64,000 bases of DNA. Source: Leminorella grimontii ATCC 33999 = DSM 5078 (GTDB lineage: Bacteria; Pseudomonadota; Gammaproteobacteria; Enterobacterales; Enterobacteriaceae). Location of the stretch: contig NZ_KE392227.1 of NCBI RefSeq assembly GCF_000439085.1, positions 1 through 64,000 on the forward strand. Reading direction: 5' to 3'. A program made the position numbers and the translations under genes. Shown piece after piece: positions 1 to 9,023 of the stretch (position 1 is its first letter; every line of letters begins with the position of its first letter). The notes under the pieces were generated by a model. The model was not told where the DNA came from. It saw nothing but the letters and a program-made list of their open reading frames with translations, and searched no databases.

Positions 1-93
1 TCCGTAGAAGGCTTGTCTTCGGTATTTGGGCGCAAATACTATGTGATATTTACAGTTCCATCGGGTATGCGCTAAGCTCTTTTCGTCCCCCAT
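1..93 (-). CDS. tnpA: IS200/IS605-family transposase TnpA, N-terminal part
   Basis: Translation from the ATG at 93 on the reverse strand begins MGDEKSLAHTRWNCKYHIVF and continues with APKYRRQAFYG, which I recognise as the start of the Y1 (HUH) transposase of IS200-like elements. The family makes single-strand cuts and moves as circular single-stranded DNA. Only 31 of about 150 residues are in the window, so the His-x-His metal site and catalytic tyrosine cannot be checked and intactness is unknown. The gene is normally expressed very poorly because its leader folds. Confidence 0.85.
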   Translation of the reverse strand, partial: MGDEKSLAHTRWNCKYHIVFAPKYRRQAFYG

Positions 94-203
94 TGGGACC
101 CCCTTTTGATTTCTTGTTTAACTTTTGCAGTTGCCAGACCGCAACATGTTTTAACAAATCAAAAGGGGTTTATATAACTGATTTAAAGCTGAAAGCTTTC
201 CAG

Positions 204-228
204 AACCCCCAGCCTAGCTGGGGGTTTT
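204..228 (+). terminator. Hairpin in the IS200 left end
   Basis: A ten-base-pair stem (AACCCCCAGC / GCTGGGGGTT) with a three-base loop is followed on the plus strand by a short T run. In IS200 the equivalent structure blocks read-through transcription into the element. Confidence 0.7.
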
Positions 229-237
229 CTATATACA

Positions 238-268
238 AAAAATACCCCGCCTTTCGGGCGGGGTATGG
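238..268 (-). terminator. Rho-independent terminator of deaD
   Basis: On the reverse strand the stem ATACCCCGCC / GGCGGGGTAT with a GAAA-type loop is followed directly by six T residues. It lies 25 bases after the deaD stop codon and is the obvious end of the pnp-nlpI-deaD transcript. Confidence 0.9.
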
Positions 269-293
269 CGTTTACGCATTCGCGATATCGATA

Positions 294-2162
294 TTACTCA
301 CCGTCAGAGTAAGAACGGCGGCGCGGAGTGCGAGGCGCACTGTCGCGATCCGACGGCTTGCGATCGCGCCCGCCGAAGGAGCGGCGATCGCCGCCTGAAG
401 GACGACGATCGTTAAAACCGCCTTCGCGACCACCTTCACGACGGCCGCTTGGACGACGAGAGTCCCCTGCGGTGGCAGGCCCCATCAGCTGCATATTCAA
501 CGGCTTGTTGAGCACGCGCGTTTTGGTGAAGTGCGAAAGCAGCTCGGTCGGCATCCCTCTGGGCAGCTCGATCGTCGAGTGGGTAGCGTACAGCTTGATG
601 TTGCCGATATAGCGGCTGCTGATGTCCCCTTCGTTAGCGATCGCACCGACCAGATGGCGAACTTCAACGCCGTCGTCGCGGCCAACTTCCACGCGGTACA
701 TGTCCATTTCGCCAACGTCGCGACGCTCGCGCTTGGGCGCGCTGTCGCGATCGCGTTCGCCACGCTCACGACGACCAAAGCGATCGTTATTGCGATCGTC
801 ACGTTCGCGAGGCTCGCGACGCGGACGACGGTCAACAGGCGCTTCCGGCGGCAGAATCAGCGGGCGTTCGCCCTGCGCCATTTTCAGCAGCGCTGCGGCC
901 AGCGTCTCGATATCCTGCTCTTCCGCAGGCTGTAGTTTGGCCAGCAGAGCGCGATACTGATCCAGATCGCTGCTTTCCAGCTGCTGATTGACGCGCGCAG
1001 AGAACTTCTCCAGGCGACGCTTGCTCAGAAGCTCGTTGGCCGGCAGATCCACCTCAGGAATGGTAATCTTCATCGTACGCTCGATGTTACGCAGCAGCCG
1101 GCGTTCGCGGTTTTCCACAAACAGCAGCGCGCGACCGGCGCGACCGGCACGACCGGTACGGCCAATGCGGTGAACGTAGGATTCAGAATCCATCGGGATA
1201 TCGTAGTTGACTACCAGGCTAATGCGCTCAACGTCCAAACCGCGAGCGGCGACGTCGGTTGCGATCAGAATATCCAGGCGGCCGTTCTTCAGCCTGTCCA
1301 GCGTTTGCTCGCGCAGCGTCTGGTTCATGTCGCCGTTGAGCGCGGCGCTGTTATAGCCGCTGCGCTCCAGCGCTTCGGCCACTTCCAGCGTGGCGTTTTT
1401 AGTGCGCACGAAGATGATGGCGGCGTCAAAGTCTTCCGCTTCCAGGAAGCGCACCAGCGCTTCGTTTTTACGCATGCCGTACACCGTCCAGTAGCTCTGG
1501 CTGATGTCAGGGCGGGTCACCACGTTAGACTGGATGCGGATCTCCTGCGGATCTTTCATGAAGCGGCGAGTGATGCGGCGAATCGCTTCCGGCATCGTCG
1601 CTGAGAACAGCGCGGTCTGATGCTCGGCCGGGATCTGCGCCATGATGGTCTCAACGTCTTCAATAAAGCCCATGCGCAGCATTTCGTCGGCTTCGTCCAG
1701 CACCAGCCCTTTCAGTTGGGACAGGTCCAGCGTGCCGCGCTTAAGGTGGTCTAAAAGACGCCCAGGCGTACCAACGACGATCTGCGGCCCCTGACGCAAA
1801 GCGCGCAGCTGTACGTCATAGCGCTGGCCGCCGTAAAGCGCAACCACGCGTACGCCGGACAGATGTTTAGCATAGTCGGTGCAGGCTTCCGCCACCTGAA
1901 CCGCCAGCTCGCGGGTCGGGGCCAGTACAAGCACCTGCGGGCAAGACTGCTTAGGGTCAATGTTGTTTAAAAACGGCAGCGAAAAGGCGGCCGTTTTACC
2001 GCTGCCGGTCTGCGCCATGCCAAGCACGTCGCGACCTTCCAGCATGTGAGGAATACAGGCAGCCTGAATGGGGGAAGGTTTCTCAAACCCCAAATCCGCC
2101 AGCGCTTTTAATAACGGTTCTGATAAGCCTAAATCGGCAAAAGAGATTTCAATCTCAGACAT
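294..2162 (-). CDS. deaD: ATP-dependent DEAD-box RNA helicase DeaD (CsdA)
   Basis: This helicase unwinds structured RNA at low temperature and helps build the 50S subunit. From the ATG at 2162 ([12 protein letters not shown], preceded by a GAGG ribosome site) the protein has 622 residues. It shows the Q motif near residue 30, Walker A AQTGSGKT at 50-57, DEAD at 156-159, SAT near 188, [10 protein letters not shown] in the second RecA domain, and the DbpA/CsdA-type RNA-binding domain followed by a long Arg/Gly/Asp-rich tail with repeated RRPSGG-like pieces. A start 15 codons upstream is open but lacks family similarity. It is last in pnp-nlpI-deaD, as in E. coli. Confidence 0.97.
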   Translation of the reverse strand: MSEIEISFADLGLSEPLLKALADLGFEKPSPIQAACIPHMLEGRDVLGMAQTGSGKTAAFSLPFLNNIDPKQSCPQVLVLAPTRELAVQVAEACTDYAKHLSGVRVVALYGGQRYDVQLRALRQGPQIVVGTPGRLLDHLKRGTLDLSQLKGLVLDEADEMLRMGFIEDVETIMAQIPAEHQTALFSATMPEAIRRITRRFMKDPQEIRIQSNVVTRPDISQSYWTVYGMRKNEALVRFLEAEDFDAAIIFVRTKNATLEVAEALERSGYNSAALNGDMNQTLREQTLDRLKNGRLDILIATDVAARGLDVERISLVVNYDIPMDSESYVHRIGRTGRAGRAGRALLFVENRERRLLRNIERTMKITIPEVDLPANELLSKRRLEKFSARVNQQLESSDLDQYRALLAKLQPAEEQDIETLAAALLKMAQGERPLILPPEAPVDRRPRREPRERDDRNNDRFGRRERGERDRDSAPKRERRDVGEMDMYRVEVGRDDGVEVRHLVGAIANEGDISSRYIGNIKLYATHSTIELPRGMPTELLSHFTKTRVLNKPLNMQLMGPATAGDSRRPSGRREGGREGGFNDRRPSGGDRRSFGGRDRKPSDRDSAPRTPRRRSYSDGE

Positions 2163-2329
2163 ATAAACAAGCCTCGTTGACAATAGCGGCCAGTCTACAT
2201 ACCTCATTGAAATGATACTCAGTCATTTTCATTTAAAAGTGTGAACCAGCTCAAATTGGATTAAAAAACGAACGGAAACGCCGCCCCGAGCACCATGTGC
2301 CGCCAGGCCGCGTTAACGCATTCGCCAGT

Positions 2330-3220
2330 CTATTTTTTATCCGATTCTGATAGGTCGTCTTGTTCTAACCCTAAAAGGGCTAATTCCAACAGCGCATAGC
2401 GGTTCTCAACAAAGTTGTGAACGTTGTTGGCTACCGCCAATTTGAACAACGCAACTGCGTTATTCTCATCCCCCAGACTTAGGTAGTGCTTACCTAAATA
2501 GAAGTCAGTTTCACTGAGATGCTCAGCGAGCGAAGTGTTATCCGTCGCTTCTTCCTGCAGGCGAGAGAGTAGCGTTTTTTCGCTAATCTTGCCGAGGTAG
2601 AATTCCACTATATTCCAGCCCCACGCTTTTCCGCGCTCAGCGTTGGCGTATCGCTCAGAGAGCGCTTTCATCGCCTTCGATGAGTTCAGTTCCCGCTCGA
2701 TGAGGTAAAGCCACAGCGTGCGGAAAGGATCGTTGGGGTCGTCATGATAAAACGCCAGCAGATCATCTTGCGCCAACTCGTAACGACCGCCGTAATACAG
2801 GGCGATCCCACGGTTTAAACGCGCATAACTGTAAGTTGGATCAAGCTCTAAAACAGAATCAAACGCATCATAGGCGGCGTCGAAATTACCGCCCTGCGTC
2901 AGATATATCCCTAAGTAGTTAAACGCCTCTGGAATATCGGGACGAATCAGCAATGCCTGAGAAAAGTCATTGCGCGCCAGAGCCCGAAGGCCCAGGCTGT
3001 CAAACAGCACGCCGCGCTCATAAAGCAGCTGCGCGCGCTCGTCGCCCGATAGCACCTGACTCGCAAGGATCTGCTCCATGCGCGCCAGCATCACTTCCTG
3101 CTGCAGCGTAGGCTGCAGTGGAATTGCCAAAACGCCATATTTACGCCCTTCAAGGCTGCCGCATCCTGCAAGCAGGAGAGCCGTGGCAACGATGTAGCAC
3201 CAGCGCAAAAGAGGCTTCAT
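2330..3220 (-). CDS. nlpI: Lipoprotein NlpI, TPR adaptor for murein endopeptidases
   Basis: The outer-membrane lipoprotein NlpI scaffolds peptidoglycan hydrolases and presents MepS to the Prc protease. The start at 3220 gives 296 residues (294 in E. coli) with a lipoprotein signal ending in LLLAGC, so Cys20 is the acylated residue. Several TPR helices follow, including [20 protein letters not shown] and the conserved C-terminal segment [19 protein letters not shown]. An upstream ATG at 3265 would bury the signal peptide and is not chosen. It sits between pnp and deaD, its usual place. Confidence 0.97.
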   Translation of the reverse strand: MKPLLRWCYIVATALLLAGCGSLEGRKYGVLAIPLQPTLQQEVMLARMEQILASQVLSGDERAQLLYERGVLFDSLGLRALARNDFSQALLIRPDIPEAFNYLGIYLTQGGNFDAAYDAFDSVLELDPTYSYARLNRGIALYYGGRYELAQDDLLAFYHDDPNDPFRTLWLYLIERELNSSKAMKALSERYANAERGKAWGWNIVEFYLGKISEKTLLSRLQEEATDNTSLAEHLSETDFYLGKHYLSLGDENNAVALFKLAVANNVHNFVENRYALLELALLGLEQDDLSESDKK

Positions 3221-3353
3221 TTCAACTCCCGGAGACAAACATGGGATAGGCATCCTGCCTTCCACTTGCTTTTACACAAGAACACCCTGTCCCAGTCATA
3301 CAACTCGACGCCCGTTAGCGTTACCGCCAACCGACGCCGCGTCATCATTTTTT

Positions 3354-3369
3354 GCGGCCCGAAGGCCGC
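3354..3369 (-). other. UUCG-tetraloop hairpin after pnp
   Basis: The reverse strand reads GCGGCC-TTCG-GGCCGC ten bases beyond the pnp stop. A C(UUCG)G loop is exceptionally stable. No T run follows on this strand, so it looks like an RNA-stabilising or RNase-blocking hairpin rather than a terminator; transcription can continue into nlpI. Confidence 0.5.
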
Positions 3370-3379
3370 CGCGTTACGA

Positions 3380-5491
3380 CTACTCAGCAGCAGCCGGCGC
3401 GTCAGAAGCGGCCATCGCTTCTTTAATGCTCAGGCGAATACGGCCCTGGCGATCGACTTCCATCACCTTGATCTGTACTTCCTGACCCAGCTGCAGATAG
3501 TCGGACACTTTCTCTACGCGCTTGTCGGCGATTTGAGAAATGTGAACCAGGCCTTCTTTGCCGCCGACGATGGAAACGAATGCGCCGAAGTCAACGATGC
3601 GAGTAACCTTACCGGTATAGATACGGTTAACTTCTACGTCAGCCGTGATCTCTTCGATGCGGCGGATAGCATGCTTCGCCTTGTCGCCGTCGGTCGCCGC
3701 GATCTTCACTGTGCCATCGTCTTCGATCTCGATAGTCGTACCGGTTTCTTCCGTCAGCGCGCGGATAACGGCGCCGCCCTTACCGATAACGTCTTTGATC
3801 TTCTCAGGATTGATCTTGATAGTGTGGATACGCGGAGCGAACTCGGAAATATCGCCGCGCGGCGCAGAGATAGCCTGCTCCATCACGCTCAGAATGTGCA
3901 GACGCGCACCCTTGGCCTGATTCAGCGCGATCTTCATGATTTCGCGAGTGATGCCTTCGATCTTGATATCCATCTGCAGCGCGGAGATACCGTCACGGCT
4001 ACCGGCAACTTTAAAGTCCATGTCGCCCAGGTGGTCTTCGTCACCCAGAATGTCTGACAGAACGACAAAGTTATCGCCTTCTTTTACCAGACCCATCGCG
4101 ATACCGGCAACGGCCGCCTTAACGGGAACGCCTGCATCCATCAGCGCCAGAGAGGCGCCGCACACGGAGGCCATGGAAGAAGAACCGTTGGATTCGGTGA
4201 TTTCAGACACAACGCGTACGGTGTACGGGAACTCTTCCTGACTCGGCATCACGGCCAGAACGCCGCGCTTAGCCAAACGGCCGTGACCAATTTCGCGACG
4301 CTTCGGAGAACCCACCATACCGGTTTCCCCTACGGAGTACGGAGGGAAGTTGTAGTGGAACAGGAAGCTGTCGGTGCGTTCGCCGGTCAGTTCGTCGATG
4401 TTTTGCGCGTCGCGAGCGGTACCCAGCGTCGCGACGACCAGCGCCTGAGTTTCACCGCGGGTGAACAGCGCAGAACCGTGAGTGCGAGGCAGTACGCCGG
4501 TGCGAACGTCCAGGCCGCGGATCATGTCTTTTTCACGACCGTCAATGCGCGGTTCACCGCGAAGCACGCGGCTGCGAACGATGTTTTTCTCAATGCTGCC
4601 CAGCATATCGCCGATTTCGTCGCCGTTAAGGGTCGCATCTTCAGCCAACAGCGCCGCAATAACGTCTGCTTTGATAACGTCGATTTGCGCATAGCGCTCT
4701 TGCTTGTCGGTAATGCGGTAAGCGTCGCTCAGGCGGCCGTTAGCCAGCGCGTCAACGCGAGCGTACAGCGCCTGGTTGGTTTGCGGCGCCTGCCAGTTCC
4801 ACTTAGGCTTGCCGGCTTCGGCCACCAGCGCTTTGATATTGTTGATAACGACCTGCTGCTGCTCGTGACCGAACATTACGGCACCCAGCATTTGTTCTTC
4901 GCTCAGAAGCGCGGCTTCTGATTCAACCATCAGCACTGCGCTTTCGGTACCGGCAACAACCAGATCCAGCTGGCTTTCTTTCAGCTCGTCCATCGTCGGG
5001 TTCAGCACGTAGCTGCCGTTGATGTAGCCAACGCGAGCGGCGCCGATCGGGCCGTTGAACGGAACGCCGGACAGGCTCAGCGCGGCAGAGGCGCCAATCA
5101 TGGCGACGATGTCAGGGCTAACCTGAGGGTTAACGGATACAACCGTCGCAATAACCTGAACTTCATTCAGGAAGCCGTCGGCGAACAGAGGACGGATTGG
5201 GCGGTCGATAAGGCGGGCAATCAGCGTTTCGCCTTCGCTTGGACGACCTTCACGACGGAAGAAGCCGCCAGGGATGCGGCCAGCCGCGTAAGTACGCTCC
5301 TGATAGTTAACGGTCAGAGGGAAGAAGTCCTGACCTTCTTTCATTTTTTTCGCCGCTACGACGGTAACAAACACCGCCGTACCTTCGATATTAACCATAA
5401 CTGCGGCAGTAGCCTGACGGGCCATCATGCCGGTTTCTAACGTAACGGTATGTTGACCGTACTGAAATTGACGAACAATCGGATTTAACAA
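3380..5491 (-). CDS. pnp: Polyribonucleotide nucleotidyltransferase (PNPase)
   Basis: PNPase degrades RNA 3'-5' by phosphorolysis and is a subunit of the degradosome. The 703-residue protein (E. coli 711) has two RNase PH domains, the catalytic [15 protein letters not shown] loop with its aspartates, a KH domain with VIGKGG near residue 563 and a C-terminal S1 domain ([13 protein letters not shown]). The C-terminal tail after S1 is short. It is co-directional with rpsO; the E. coli gene is autoregulated through RNase III cutting of its leader, and the 280-base leader here (5492-5773) has room for the same control. Confidence 0.98.
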   Translation of the reverse strand: MLNPIVRQFQYGQHTVTLETGMMARQATAAVMVNIEGTAVFVTVVAAKKMKEGQDFFPLTVNYQERTYAAGRIPGGFFRREGRPSEGETLIARLIDRPIRPLFADGFLNEVQVIATVVSVNPQVSPDIVAMIGASAALSLSGVPFNGPIGAARVGYINGSYVLNPTMDELKESQLDLVVAGTESAVLMVESEAALLSEEQMLGAVMFGHEQQQVVINNIKALVAEAGKPKWNWQAPQTNQALYARVDALANGRLSDAYRITDKQERYAQIDVIKADVIAALLAEDATLNGDEIGDMLGSIEKNIVRSRVLRGEPRIDGREKDMIRGLDVRTGVLPRTHGSALFTRGETQALVVATLGTARDAQNIDELTGERTDSFLFHYNFPPYSVGETGMVGSPKRREIGHGRLAKRGVLAVMPSQEEFPYTVRVVSEITESNGSSSMASVCGASLALMDAGVPVKAAVAGIAMGLVKEGDNFVVLSDILGDEDHLGDMDFKVAGSRDGISALQMDIKIEGITREIMKIALNQAKGARLHILSVMEQAISAPRGDISEFAPRIHTIKINPEKIKDVIGKGGAVIRALTEETGTTIEIEDDGTVKIAATDGDKAKHAIRRIEEITADVEVNRIYTGKVTRIVDFGAFVSIVGGKEGLVHISQIADKRVEKVSDYLQLGQEVQIKVMEVDRQGRIRLSIKEAMAASDAPAAAE

Positions 5492-5730
5492 ACTGTGTTC
5501 CTTTTTTAATCTGAAGCTCGGAGTTCATTACCTGCGAGCGACTATTAACAACATCTTCCGAGTGCATCCTCACGACTAATGAAAGCGCTATCGCGCCTTT
5601 AAAGTACAGTTCTTGAGATAAGGTGGAAGAAACTGACTTAAACAACGCTTTCATTAGCCGCGCAACGCTGCACCGGAAAAACCCAAAATCGAACTATTAT
5701 GATACTGCTTATTACTATCTAATCATAGAA

Positions 5731-5756
5731 GAAAGGGGCCAAATCGGCCCCTTTCC
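5731..5756 (-). terminator. Terminator between rpsO and pnp
   Basis: The reverse strand forms GAAAGGGGCC / GGCCCCTTTC with a five-base loop, followed by TTCT, 18 bases after the rpsO stop. The T run is weak, so partial read-through into pnp is likely, as known for this junction in E. coli. Confidence 0.8.
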
Positions 5757-5773
5757 CCTGAAACTCGTCGGAC

Positions 5774-6043
5774 TTAGCGACGCAGGCCTAGGCTTGCGAT
5801 CAGTTGAGCGTAACGAGCGTTGTCTTTACGCTTCAGGTAGTCCAGCAGCTTACGACGCTGAGATACCATACGCAGCAGACCACGACGGCTGTGGTGATCT
5901 TTCTTGTGCTCGGCAAAGTGACCCTGCAGGTGGTTAATTTGTGCGGTCAGCAGGGCAACCTGAACTTCCGGTGAACCACTGTCGTTCGCGCCACGACCAT
6001 ACTCTGCAACGATTTTAGCTTTTGCTTCAACGCTTAGAGACAT
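5774..6043 (-). CDS. rpsO: 30S ribosomal protein S15
   Basis: S15 binds 16S rRNA early in assembly and represses its own translation by a pseudoknot in the mRNA leader. The ATG at 6043 with a GGAG ribosome site gives 89 residues, exactly the E. coli length, with the signature [21 protein letters not shown]. In E. coli rpsO directly follows truB; here an eight-kilobase plus-strand block separates them, so expression must come from its own promoter at 6122-6150. Confidence 0.98.
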   Translation of the reverse strand: MSLSVEAKAKIVAEYGRGANDSGSPEVQVALLTAQINHLQGHFAEHKKDHHSRRGLLRMVSQRRKLLDYLKRKDNARYAQLIASLGLRR

Positions 6044-6121
6044 TCTAAACTCCACTTCTATTTTGACTATAAAAAACAGGCGCCGATCTCTAATTCAGCC
6101 ACCCAATACATAAGCCGACGT

Positions 6122-6150
6122 ATTCTACTCCTCTCCCTTTAAAATCGCAA
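6122..6150 (-). promoter_or_regulatory. Sigma-70 promoter of rpsO
   Basis: On the reverse strand TTGCGA and TAGAAT are separated by exactly 17 bases, about 80 bases upstream of the rpsO start. The interval leaves space for the leader pseudoknot used in S15 autoregulation. Confidence 0.75.
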
Positions 6151-6475
6151 GTAACAAGCTATTGATGTAAGGAATAAACAGCTAAACAGTTAAAAAATTG
6201 CTAAAGGAAGAAGAGTGCTGCGCTAAGCCGTTTTTTCTTAACTTATTAACTATAGACAATATATAAAAACGCGGCGTAAAAGTGGGGAAAAATATCCGTA
6301 AACTACTTTCCATTATAAAGAGAAGTCAGTATCATCAACCCTTCGAAGCCCTATGGCAGAAGGATGCCATCTTAATTCAGGCTTCTACCATTGGATAAAA
6401 TTCAAATAAATAAAGGACGCGGATGAACCACCTTGGTTCCTCCTAATATCTCCCCTAAGGAAAGAGAAACATACC
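6151..6475. other. AT-rich divergent intergenic region, no gene seen
   Basis: This stretch lies between the rpsO promoter and the plus-strand membrane-protein gene. I see no credible reading frame. A nested stem-loop at 6345-6385 (GAAGCC ... GGCTTC outside, ATGGC ... GCCAT inside) would sit in the 5' leader of the following gene. A clear promoter for that gene was not identified by eye. Confidence 0.5.
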
Positions 6476-7291
6476 ATGACCGATCAACAAGAGCCCCGTA
6501 ACCCCTATACTCCCCCTGAAGCAAGCGTTAGCGACGTTTCGGTCGTTCTGGACGAAGGCAATGAATCCTTTGTTCCTGGCGGTCAGGCCGTACCCGCTGG
6601 CGTTGGCGTAAACTGGATTAGCGACGCTTGGAATCTGATTAAGCCTAAGTTAGGCATGTGGATCCTAATGGGCATCATTCTGCTTGGCATCCTGATGGTT
6701 ATTCAGTTCATTCCGCTGGTTAGCCTGCTGTCTTCCGTTATCATGCCTATTTTCGTTGGCGGCATTATCACCCTGTGTGAAAAGCAGCGTACAACGGGTG
6801 AATTTGACCTCGGCCTGATGTTCTCCGGCTTCCAGAACAACCTTGGTAGCCTGATCGGCGTCGGCGCCGTGATGTTCGGCATCACCATTCTTGCCGTTAT
6901 CGTTATGTTTATCGTCGGCGGCAGCGCGATGCTGGGCCTGGCGATGGCTGGCAACGGCGGAGATCCGTCAATGGCGCTGGCTGGCGCGAGCGGCGGTATG
7001 ATGTTCCTTTCTTTCATACTGATGTTCGCTATTATCATGTTCGGCTATGCGCTGACCTGGTTTGCTCCTGCGCTTATCGTTGTTCACAAGCTGCCTTTGG
7101 GCCAGGCTCTCTCCATGAGCCTTTCCGCCGTGAAGAAAAACCTGCTGCCTGGCTTGGTGTATTTCATCGTCATCAGCATCATCATGATTGTCGCCTCAAT
7201 TCCGTTCTTCCTGGGGTTGCTGGTCGCCATGCCGCTGATGCTGGCCACTTACCACTCCAGCTATCGCAGTCTGTTTATCGTTAAAAGCTAA
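6476..7291 (+). CDS. BPSS1780-type integral membrane protein, function unknown
   Basis: The 271-residue protein starts with a polar, proline-rich N-terminus (about 45 residues, NPYTPPEA) and then has about six hydrophobic segments rich in Ile, Gly and Met. The arrangement of a short NPYxPP-containing tail and glycine-rich membrane helices resembles the family annotated as BPSS1780 membrane proteins. No catalytic motif is visible. AAGGAAAG eight to ten bases before the ATG is a good ribosome site. The next gene starts 50 bases on, after a strong terminator, so it is largely its own transcription unit. The family call is from memory; function is unknown. Confidence 0.7.
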   Translation: MTDQQEPRNPYTPPEASVSDVSVVLDEGNESFVPGGQAVPAGVGVNWISDAWNLIKPKLGMWILMGIILLGILMVIQFIPLVSLLSSVIMPIFVGGIITLCEKQRTTGEFDLGLMFSGFQNNLGSLIGVGAVMFGITILAVIVMFIVGGSAMLGLAMAGNGGDPSMALAGASGGMMFLSFILMFAIIMFGYALTWFAPALIVVHKLPLGQALSMSLSAVKKNLLPGLVYFIVISIIMIVASIPFFLGLLVAMPLMLATYHSSYRSLFIVKS

Positions 7292-7303
7292 TTATTCAGG
7301 AAC

Positions 7304-7329
7304 AAAGCCGGGCCTAGCCCGGCTTTTTT
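7304..7329 (+). terminator. Strong terminator just before the RDD gene
   Basis: AAAGCCGGGC / GCCCGGCTTT with loop CTA is followed by six T residues, ending 12 bases before the next start codon. It should end most transcripts from the BPSS1780-type gene. Confidence 0.88.
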
Positions 7330-7341
7330 AAAGCAATAGTT

Positions 7342-8031
7342 ATGCTTGATACCGTACGTGACGTTACCACGCCTGAGCTGATTGAAATTCAGCTCCATCC
7401 TGCGGGCTTTTTGTCCCGCGGCTTCGCCTTTTTTATCGACACGCTTATTCGCTGGGCCATTATCGCCATTTTGTCTATTCCTGCCCTGTTCATGGGTAAA
7501 ATGGGGATCGGCATCGGCCTTATCGTTTTATTCCTTATTGAATGGTTCTATCCGGTATTCTTTGAGGTGCTGTTTAACGGCAGAACGCCGGGCAAGCGCC
7601 TGGCCGGACTCAAGGTTTTACACGACAACGGTACGCCGGTAGGACTCAGCGCGTCGATTATTCGCAACTTTCTGCGCTTCGCCGACTTTCTGCCGCTGTG
7701 TTACCTGTTTGGCCTGCTGTCAATGCTTATCAATAAGGAGTTCCGCCGTCTGGGAGACATCGTAGCCGGAACTATTGTTGTCTACAGCGTGCCGCCGACC
7801 TCCTATTTCAACGTTCCTCAGGCGCCGCCGCTTCAGCCGGACCTTCCGCTATCCAGAGAAACGCAAAAGGCCGTGGTCTCTTTTGCCGGACGCTCCTCAA
7901 GCCTGACCGGGCCGCGTCAGGAGGAGCTCGCATCGCTTCTACCCACGCTTTCCAAGCCGGAGGGCAGTGAGGTTCAGGGAGCAGCCAGGCTGATTGGCAT
8001 CGCCAACTTTCTAATAGGCCGGAAACCATGA
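7342..8031 (+). CDS. RDD-family membrane protein
   Basis: The 229-residue protein opens with a cytoplasmic stretch and then RGFAFFIDTLIRW, the Arg-x-x-Ala-x-x-Ile-Asp form of the first RDD helix; a second segment carries GRTPGKRLAGLKVL and a third FRRLGDIVAGTIVV, both typical of RDD proteins. Three to four membrane helices lie in residues 25-145, followed by a soluble C-terminal tail of about 75 residues. Its stop overlaps the next start by four bases (ATGA). RDD proteins commonly accompany SpoIIM-like, DUF4129, MoxR and DUF58 genes; the substrate, if any, is unknown. Confidence 0.88.
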   Translation: MLDTVRDVTTPELIEIQLHPAGFLSRGFAFFIDTLIRWAIIAILSIPALFMGKMGIGIGLIVLFLIEWFYPVFFEVLFNGRTPGKRLAGLKVLHDNGTPVGLSASIIRNFLRFADFLPLCYLFGLLSMLINKEFRRLGDIVAGTIVVYSVPPTSYFNVPQAPPLQPDLPLSRETQKAVVSFAGRSSSLTGPRQEELASLLPTLSKPEGSEVQGAARLIGIANFLIGRKP

Positions 8032-9023
8032 AGCAGACAAGTTTTGAAGCTATTCATGAAGCCGAGTGGGCAGAATTCGAAGGCTGGCTGGCCCGTAAAC
8101 TGGCAAATGCATCCAGCGCCAACCGCACGGCAACATCGGCGTTTCCCGACTATGACATGCCGTCCCGCTACCGCAATATCTGCCAGCACTTGGCGATTGC
8201 CCGCGATCGCGGCTATAGCCTGCTTCTTATCGACCGGCTTCACGCTATGGTGCAGCAGGGGCACGACGTGCTTTATCGCGCCAACAGCGGCATCAGCCAG
8301 AGAATGTATGACTATGCCGTCGGCGGATTCGCCGCAGACCTGCGCGCTAACCTGCGCTGGGTAATGCTGTCATTTATGCTGATTGCGCTGCCCTGGATAG
8401 CCATGATGGTGATAATCCGAATTTGGCCGGATTTCGTCTTCGTCGTCATGCCTCAGGACACCGTATACTCGCTGGACGCCATGTACAGCGATGAAGACGC
8501 GTTTGACTATGGTTCCAGCATCTTCCGAGAAGCGGGCTCCAACTGGATGATGTTCGGCTTTTATATTTACAACAACATCAGCATCGCCTTTCGCGCCTTC
8601 GCCGGAGGCGTTTTGGCCGGCATCGGTACGGTGTACACGCTTATATTTAACGGCATTCACATGGGCGCAGCGGAAGCGCGGTTGATTAATATCGGCGCAG
8701 GCCGCAACTTCTACTCTTTCGTCAGCGGGCATTCGGCCTTTGAAATAGGCGGCATCATTATTGCCGGCGCCACTGGCCTAAAGCTCGGCTGGAGCCTGAT
8801 TGCCCCCGGCAGACTAACGCGCCTGGACGCGCTGCGGATAGCCGGGCGCTCGGTGCTTGGGCTTATCTGCGGCAGCGGCGTCATGCTGCTTATCGCCGCC
8901 ATGATTGAGGCCTTTTGGTCGCCGCACAACTTCCCCTTCGCCTTAAAGATTGGCGTCGGCATTTTCAACCTGCTGCTGATCCTGGCCTACTTTACCTTTA
9001 CGGGGCGACGTCATGCAGCTTGA
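8028..9023 (+). CDS. Stage II sporulation protein M-like membrane protein
   Basis: The 331-residue protein has a soluble N-terminal helical domain of about 110 residues and then five or six membrane helices. It contains NNISIAFRAFAGGVLAGIGT and GHSAFEIGGIIIAGATGLKLG, the paired conserved regions of the SpoIIM (DUF95) family. In sporulating Firmicutes SpoIIM anchors the SpoIID/P hydrolases; in non-sporulating Gram-negatives the family sits, as here, with RDD, MoxR and DUF58 genes and its role is unproven. It overlaps the RDD gene by 4 bases and the following gene by 11, indicating translational coupling. Confidence 0.88.
   Translation: MKQTSFEAIHEAEWAEFEGWLARKLANASSANRTATSAFPDYDMPSRYRNICQHLAIARDRGYSLLLIDRLHAMVQQGHDVLYRANSGISQRMYDYAVGGFAADLRANLRWVMLSFMLIALPWIAMMVIIRIWPDFVFVVMPQDTVYSLDAMYSDEDAFDYGSSIFREAGSNWMMFGFYIYNNISIAFRAFAGGVLAGIGTVYTLIFNGIHMGAAEARLINIGAGRNFYSFVSGHSAFEIGGIIIAGATGLKLGWSLIAPGRLTRLDALRIAGRSVLGLICGSGVMLLIAAMIEAFWSPHNFPFALKIGVGIFNLLLILAYFTFTGRRHAA

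Larger units (their letters stand above)
1..236 (-). mobile_element. IS200-like element, left end, cut by the window edge
   Basis: The reverse strand encodes the first 31 residues of an IS200-type transposase (1-93), preceded by a leader of about 140 bases rich in inverted repeats. A strong hairpin at 204-226 and a small palindrome at 191-200 are what IS200 left ends carry: the known family uses such structures to stop transcription entering the element and to hide the transposase start. The outer boundary near 236 is placed by eye, just before the deaD terminator. The rest of the element lies outside the window. Confidence 0.8.

Noticed and set aside
3266-4921. Long open frames on the plus strand opposite pnp (up to 263 codons)
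   Set aside because: They are antisense to a strongly conserved gene and have no ribosome sites or family similarity; they arise from its codon bias.
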